The translations under genes were made by a program, and so were the position numbers. Source: Candidatus Omnitrophota bacterium (GTDB lineage: Bacteria > Omnitrophota > Gorgyraeia > 2-01-FULL-45-10). From it: DNA of 5,138 nt. Shown here in pieces: positions 3,701-5,138 of this stretch. The stretch lies in assembly GCA_030691985.1 (NCBI GenBank), contig JAUYDB010000063.1, positions 1 to 5,138 of the forward strand. The letters are read 5' to 3'. The notes under the pieces are model-generated. The model was not told the DNA's origin. It saw only the letters and a program-made list of their open reading frames with translations, and searched no databases. The stretch's first letter is position 1; each line of letters starts with the position of its first letter.

Positions 3701-5138
3701 ATTTCCCTGTAAGACCTTCATGCGCCGCGCTTCTCTTCTTCCGGCCTTTTTTTGGTTCTCTCCCTGGCGTTTTTCGGCTTCGCTAATCAAATTTCTGGCT
3801 TCTCCCAATGGTATGAACGGCCTTTTAGGCGCCGGCGGCGCCTCCGGATGAAATTCCCCGAAACCATGCGCCCTTCTTAATGACACGTATTCATCCGAAT
3901 ATAAATCGCAGACCTCCGGCCTGGGTATTCTTTTTAACTCCCTCTGCTTCTCAACCTCACGCCATGCCTCCATATAATACAGCCTGTTATTATCGGCTTC
4001 GCCCATGCTCTCACCGATGAGGCGATAATTTGTACCAAGAAACTCCATTAAAACTTTTTCGTCGACCCTCTTCGCCATGAAGGACCAATAGTAAAGCATG
4101 GCGGTTATGTTTATAGACCTGCGCCTTTCGCCGCGCCGGTACTGCGCCTGTCTTGCTTCAAGCCCCGGCCCTACGCGCGAGCGTATCTGGTGTATGGCTA
4201 TAGAGTAGACGATGCTCGTTACGAGGTACGACCACTTTGGAACCACAGCGTTGCCGGGATTGAGGTCATCGCGCATGGCTTCGGTAAGTATTATTCTGTT
4301 GTAGCGGTTCTTCAGAAGATAGGCTATCATGCTGACGAAGGCCGTATTTGCCGCTATGTATCTTTTGCCGTCGGGGGATTCAAGTATTCTTACGGTTACC
4401 ATAGGGTTTACATCGAGCGGCTCCACCTCAAACTCCAGCTTAGCCCCTTCTTCTTTTATAATCTTATTGAATATATTCTCTATGCCTTCAAACCATTCCA
4501 CATCTTCTTCACTGCCGTACCCTTTAAGGGCCCTATTGTAGAATTTTCCGCCCCTGAGGCAGGATTCGTCATTTACGACAGGTATCGTGCGATTCCGCCC
4601 GAATTCATCAAAATTTATCGACTCCTCATTATCCCTTATCGTTGTGGAAGATGCCGGGATACCTTCTCCGGCCGGGAAGGACTTGTCGCGGGAATCGGAG
4701 GACGCAGGGAAATCGGGGGATACTTCCGGCGGCCTCTTCCCGCGGGTCAGAACTGCTTTGGCGCGGCGCATCGCCTCGTCCGCGTCCGGTCCGCCGGTTT
4801 CGATCATTACCCTGCCGCCCTGTCTGACACCAAGCAGGATAAGGGCAATTATTGACATATCGCCGGGCGCGCCGCTCCACACATCTCCCCGGTCGAAGTT
4901 TGTAATGCGGATCTTGCAGTCAAGCCCTTGAAGCGCCTCTATAACGGAATTGGCCATCCTGGCATGCAACCCTCCGCTATCTTCCATCTTATCCGAAAAT
5001 TCCGTAACAATGACATCTTCGGCTTTCACCGTATACTCAGCCTGTTGCGCGCCCTCTCCCTCGTCGGCCGCCGTGATGGACTTGTCAAAGGTAGCTGGCG
5101 CTTCTTTTGATTCTTTTGAAAAAGTTTCAGAAAGAGGG
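782..5138 (-). CDS. Large multidomain protein: HPr-like, two XRE-type HTH, HEAT repeats (5' end beyond right edge)
   Basis: At least 1451 codons are open from the right edge to TAG at 782-784. A GTG at 5027-5029 could be called as the start, but the frame stays open upstream for 36 more codons, with a Glu/Lys/Ser-rich stretch (ETFSKESKEAPATFDKSITA). That GTG is probably an internal Val. Numbering from it: HPr-like domain 1-96 (GGLHARMAN, His22); linker 98-130 (SPDFPAS, KSFPAGEG); unrecognised region 131-400; charged Pro/Lys/Arg-rich segment 401-475; XRE-type HTH 482-530 and 551-610; charged helical segment 614-695; linker KSFPAGEE 697-704; HEAT-type helical repeats within about 757-848; unassigned 851-992; palindrome-encoded linker 995-1052; unassigned C-terminal region 1054-1415 ending in YRQAMEIIRTAA. 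No transmembrane segment or signal peptide is visible, though the N-terminus is missing. HPr, HTH and HEAT parts suggest a cytoplasmic scaffold or regulator that senses phosphotransfer and binds DNA or protein. This is inference; the substrate and partners are unknown. Confidence 0.93.
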   Translation of the reverse strand, partial: PLSETFSKESKEAPATFDKSITAADEGEGAQQAEYTVKAEDVIVTEFSDKMEDSGGLHARMANSVIEALQGLDCKIRITNFDRGDVWSGAPGDMSIIALILLGVRQGGRVMIETGGPDADEAMRRAKAVLTRGKRPPEVSPDFPASSDSRDKSFPAGEGIPASSTTIRDNEESINFDEFGRNRTIPVVNDESCLRGGKFYNRALKGYGSEEDVEWFEGIENIFNKIIKEEGAKLEFEVEPLDVNPMVTVRILESPDGKRYIAANTAFVSMIAYLLKNRYNRIILTEAMRDDLNPGNAVVPKWSYLVTSIVYSIAIHQIRSRVGPGLEARQAQYRRGERRRSINITAMLYYWSFMAKRVDEKVLMEFLGTNYRLIGESMGEADNNRLYYMEAWREVEKQRELKRIPRPEVCDLYSDEYVSLRRAHGFGEFHPEAPPAPKRPFIPLGEARNLISEAEKRQGENQKKAGRREARRMKVLQGNLHLPAEEAISRWVMGQWNPVDCFKAAAYKDEAPKDDKGNIDLRKVARKIRFKPSAISKWLDGASLPSFGGIRKIAEGFGYDLSFVMSGIEEDTLMKTPTIDAYDSDQRKLLGLKIEILMFKKKVTTAKMQISAGNLRKYKEGARFPSLEHIKRIASAFGMTPASLLGVKSLSEREFAIVDLGVRLSELERFDIPTIGMLRRNRRSALKEIQRILVEAESLKADELSARARKLANQLSSSIQKARKRPKGGSGAKSFPAGEEIEKLITDIKTGDSSIREAAEQRLRSITNPRMLIEFIDGLTAGFNVFKDSTESPQAAHLIAMLSDSNAVRRAEAAEALGKLGPAAAAASPVLIMKLRDGYAAVRKAAKKALIAIGPCAVPDLIYASKDSKDYVSQAACEALGRILDAAGYYGPFSRAARDYYERAKRMAPERRSIEPDPVTDMLINAYTNPEREGRYGEEGRVANLRRGIIGFFNQTCADNEYAKGFLKRIANKKDDTFPELQKLAKGAYHDMKYESPTAILRGIIADTRQKTDFVIDKSAAEVALAEAWPLEIGGYKKEIRGHKTYFPAQNPKEIGIVSPDFPAVSPDFPATPEFPATPDFPATPDFPLPEIIVGIRESGVEADDARRVDAMKAILRPGAEVVRVKDGEIETFGEAAIVSGRNAILVDPSVKIDERLKADLDAAGLSRQYSFMLTANVISSETRNEISRSIRAILPEIEPFDFDKAIALFRDRSRSSPQGDHVILKMRRLQELAAARKEETRPAYNAPVVVDRTALQGRQIAIATTERTALYDPYTVDNMADASKQGIKNLFIYGELFKTEDEARSYLVACGYARVIAEITFVNKNDYTGKGYEGLVAGLAAAAKVDAANIGVRAAEGELEPPAPETASVPGLFLAVQRVMMNGIEVVASMNSYQALLSMVIAGDAKLPPGVSRNEKIRGVFTYLPKTLPIDYGKEVETYRQAMEIIRTAA
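1875..1946. repeat. 18-bp in-frame tandem array encoding (T/S)PDFPA linker units
   Basis: Three 18-bp units of gggaaatcgggggtcgct lie head to tail at 1875-1892, 1893-1910 and 1911-1928 (the third has one change, a to c). A fourth unit at 1929-1946 shares the first 13 bases and then diverges to acaca. On the minus strand each unit encodes six residues, giving TPDFPATPEFPATPDFPA in the large protein. The unit length is a multiple of 3, so the array can grow or shrink without breaking the frame. The unit core matches the arm of the adjacent palindrome, so the array looks like an expansion from it. Confidence 0.9.
1930..2045. repeat. Nested palindromic element inside the coding sequence
   Basis: The inner inverted repeat is 29 bp: 1951-1979 pairs with 1996-2024 with one mismatch, around a 16-base loop. 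An outer pair of 17-bp arms, 1930-1946 and 2029-2045, also pairs with one mismatch. Arms of both pairs share the core ggaaatcRgggga. The whole element is read in frame by the large-protein gene as residues 995-1034 or so (EIGGYKKEIRGHKTYFPAQN onward). Size and symmetry resemble a REP/BIME-type or MITE-like element inserted into a gene without breaking it. Confidence 0.88.
2486..2761 (-). other. HEAT-type helical repeats in the large protein
   Basis: Residues about 757-848 show repeated helix pairs: LSDSNAVRRAEAAEALGKLG, then LRDGYAAVRKAAKKALIAIG, then SKDYVSQAACEALGRIL. The pattern D..(A/V)RRAAAEALGKLG is typical of HEAT and PBS-lyase HEAT-like repeats, which form curved alpha-solenoids for protein binding. 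At least three units are visible; a weaker one precedes them (DSSIREAAEQRLRSI). Confidence 0.75.
2928..2945. repeat. KSFPAGE-encoding repeat, copy 2
   Basis: This second copy of the short repeat shares the core gccgggaagga with 4670-4687. It encodes AKSFPAGEE between the charged helical segment after the HTH modules and the HEAT-repeat region. Like the other repeats it lies at a domain junction and is in the same frame. Confidence 0.5.
3200..3586 (-). other. Tandem pair of XRE/Cro-type helix-turn-helix modules in the large protein
   Basis: The first module has DLRKVARKIRFKPSAISKWL followed by LPSFGGIRKIAEGFGYDLSF. The second has LGLKIEILMFKKKVTTAKMQ, then GNLRKYKEGARFPSLEHIKR and IASAFGMTPASLLG. 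Both keep the XRE pattern: a turn helix, a recognition helix (SAISKWLDG, GNLRKYKEG), a Pro-Ser step, then a hydrophobic I(R/K)(K/R)IA..FG helix. About 20 residues (TLMKTPTIDAYDSDQRKLL region) separate them. DNA binding is the family norm, but XRE folds in large proteins can also serve protein contacts. Confidence 0.7.
4670..4687. repeat. KSFPAGE-encoding repeat, copy 1
   Basis: The sequence ggccgggaaggacttgtc is shared with 2928-2945 (cgccgggaaggatttggc) apart from a few changes, and both copies encode KSFPAGE on the minus strand in the large protein. Here it directly follows the SPDFPA repeat in the linker after the HPr-like domain. The related text DKSITAADEGEG upstream (around 5050-5086) may be a more decayed relative. 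Confidence 0.55.
4689..4722. repeat. Dispersed copy of the palindrome core near the HPr linker
   Basis: Bases 4707-4722 (gggaaatcgggggata) match the outer arm of the 1930-2045 palindrome exactly over 15 bases (gaaatcgggggata with flanking g). A decayed second unit, gggaatcggaggacgca (about 4690-4706), lies beside it. The minus-strand translation is VSPDFPASSDSRD, in the same reading frame as the distant SPDFPA linker about 2.7 kb away. It falls exactly between the HPr-like domain and the next region. Confidence 0.75.
4742..5035 (-). other. HPr-like (PTS phosphocarrier) domain of the large protein
   Basis: HPr carries phosphate on a histidine in the phosphotransferase system. Here GGLHARMANSVIEAL matches the HPr active-site loop and helix. 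His22 and Arg24 are kept, but the usual Pro after Arg is Met. Further on, DMSIIALILLGVRQGGRVMI matches the regulatory-serine helix and the following strand, with Ser59 aligned to the HPr-kinase target Ser46. ETGGPDADEAMRRAKAVL is the usual final helix. The spacing between His and Ser is about 6 residues longer than in classical HPr. The domain probably accepts phosphate or is a binding descendant; which one cannot be told from sequence. Confidence 0.78.

Noticed and set aside
4200..4260. Possible transmembrane segment in the large protein (YLVTSIVYSIAIHQI, residues about 268-282)
   Set aside because: It is short, contains a His and Gln, and is flanked by a soluble-type sequence; it looks like a buried amphipathic helix.
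4190..4855. Plus-strand open frame of 221 codons
   Set aside because: It overlaps fully with the large protein gene, shows no recognisable domain, and open antisense frames are expected in GC-rich coding DNA.

Overview
The window looks like a piece of an uncultivated, Gram-negative-type bacterial genome. My best guess is Candidatus Omnitrophota (OP3) or a related PVC/candidate-phylum lineage. This is an inference from three things: a very large multidomain protein that contains an HPr-like module, a small secreted protein with an IQDAH motif, and GC-rich palindromic repeats that run into coding sequence. No phylogenetic marker gene is present, so the assignment is tentative.

Layout. Everything I can support as a gene is on the minus strand. 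The right 85% (782-5138) is one open reading frame with no stop up to the right edge. At least 1451 codons are visible and the true start lies outside the window. In order, the protein holds an HPr-like domain, a repeat-derived linker, an unrecognised globular region, two XRE-type helix-turn-helix modules, a charged helical segment, a second short linker, HEAT-type helical repeats, a third long linker encoded by a nested DNA palindrome plus an 18-bp tandem array, and a C-terminal region I cannot assign. The left end (1-401) holds the start of a second minus-strand gene. It encodes a protein with a clear Sec signal peptide and continues past the left edge.

Between them, 402-781 is AT-rich. It contains a consensus sigma-70 promoter (653-680) pointing at the secreted-protein gene, a long leader of about 245 nt with mutually exclusive short hairpins, and a perfect 17-bp inverted repeat (411-460). 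That repeat is followed by a T-run ending a few bases before the ATG. The promoter suggests the two genes are transcribed separately, although no convincing terminator follows the large gene.

The main theme is repeat DNA inside protein-coding sequence. One family, with core ggaaatcgggggayaca, occurs as a nested palindrome, a tandem array and a dispersed single copy, always at domain boundaries of the large protein and always in frame. A second short repeat encodes the linker motif KSFPAGE twice. Two heptanucleotide arrays and a degenerate half of the 411-460 palindrome lie in the early coding region of the secreted-protein gene. This resembles the principle of Rickettsia palindromic elements (mobile repeats tolerated in frame inside proteins), but I do not recognise these as that family.
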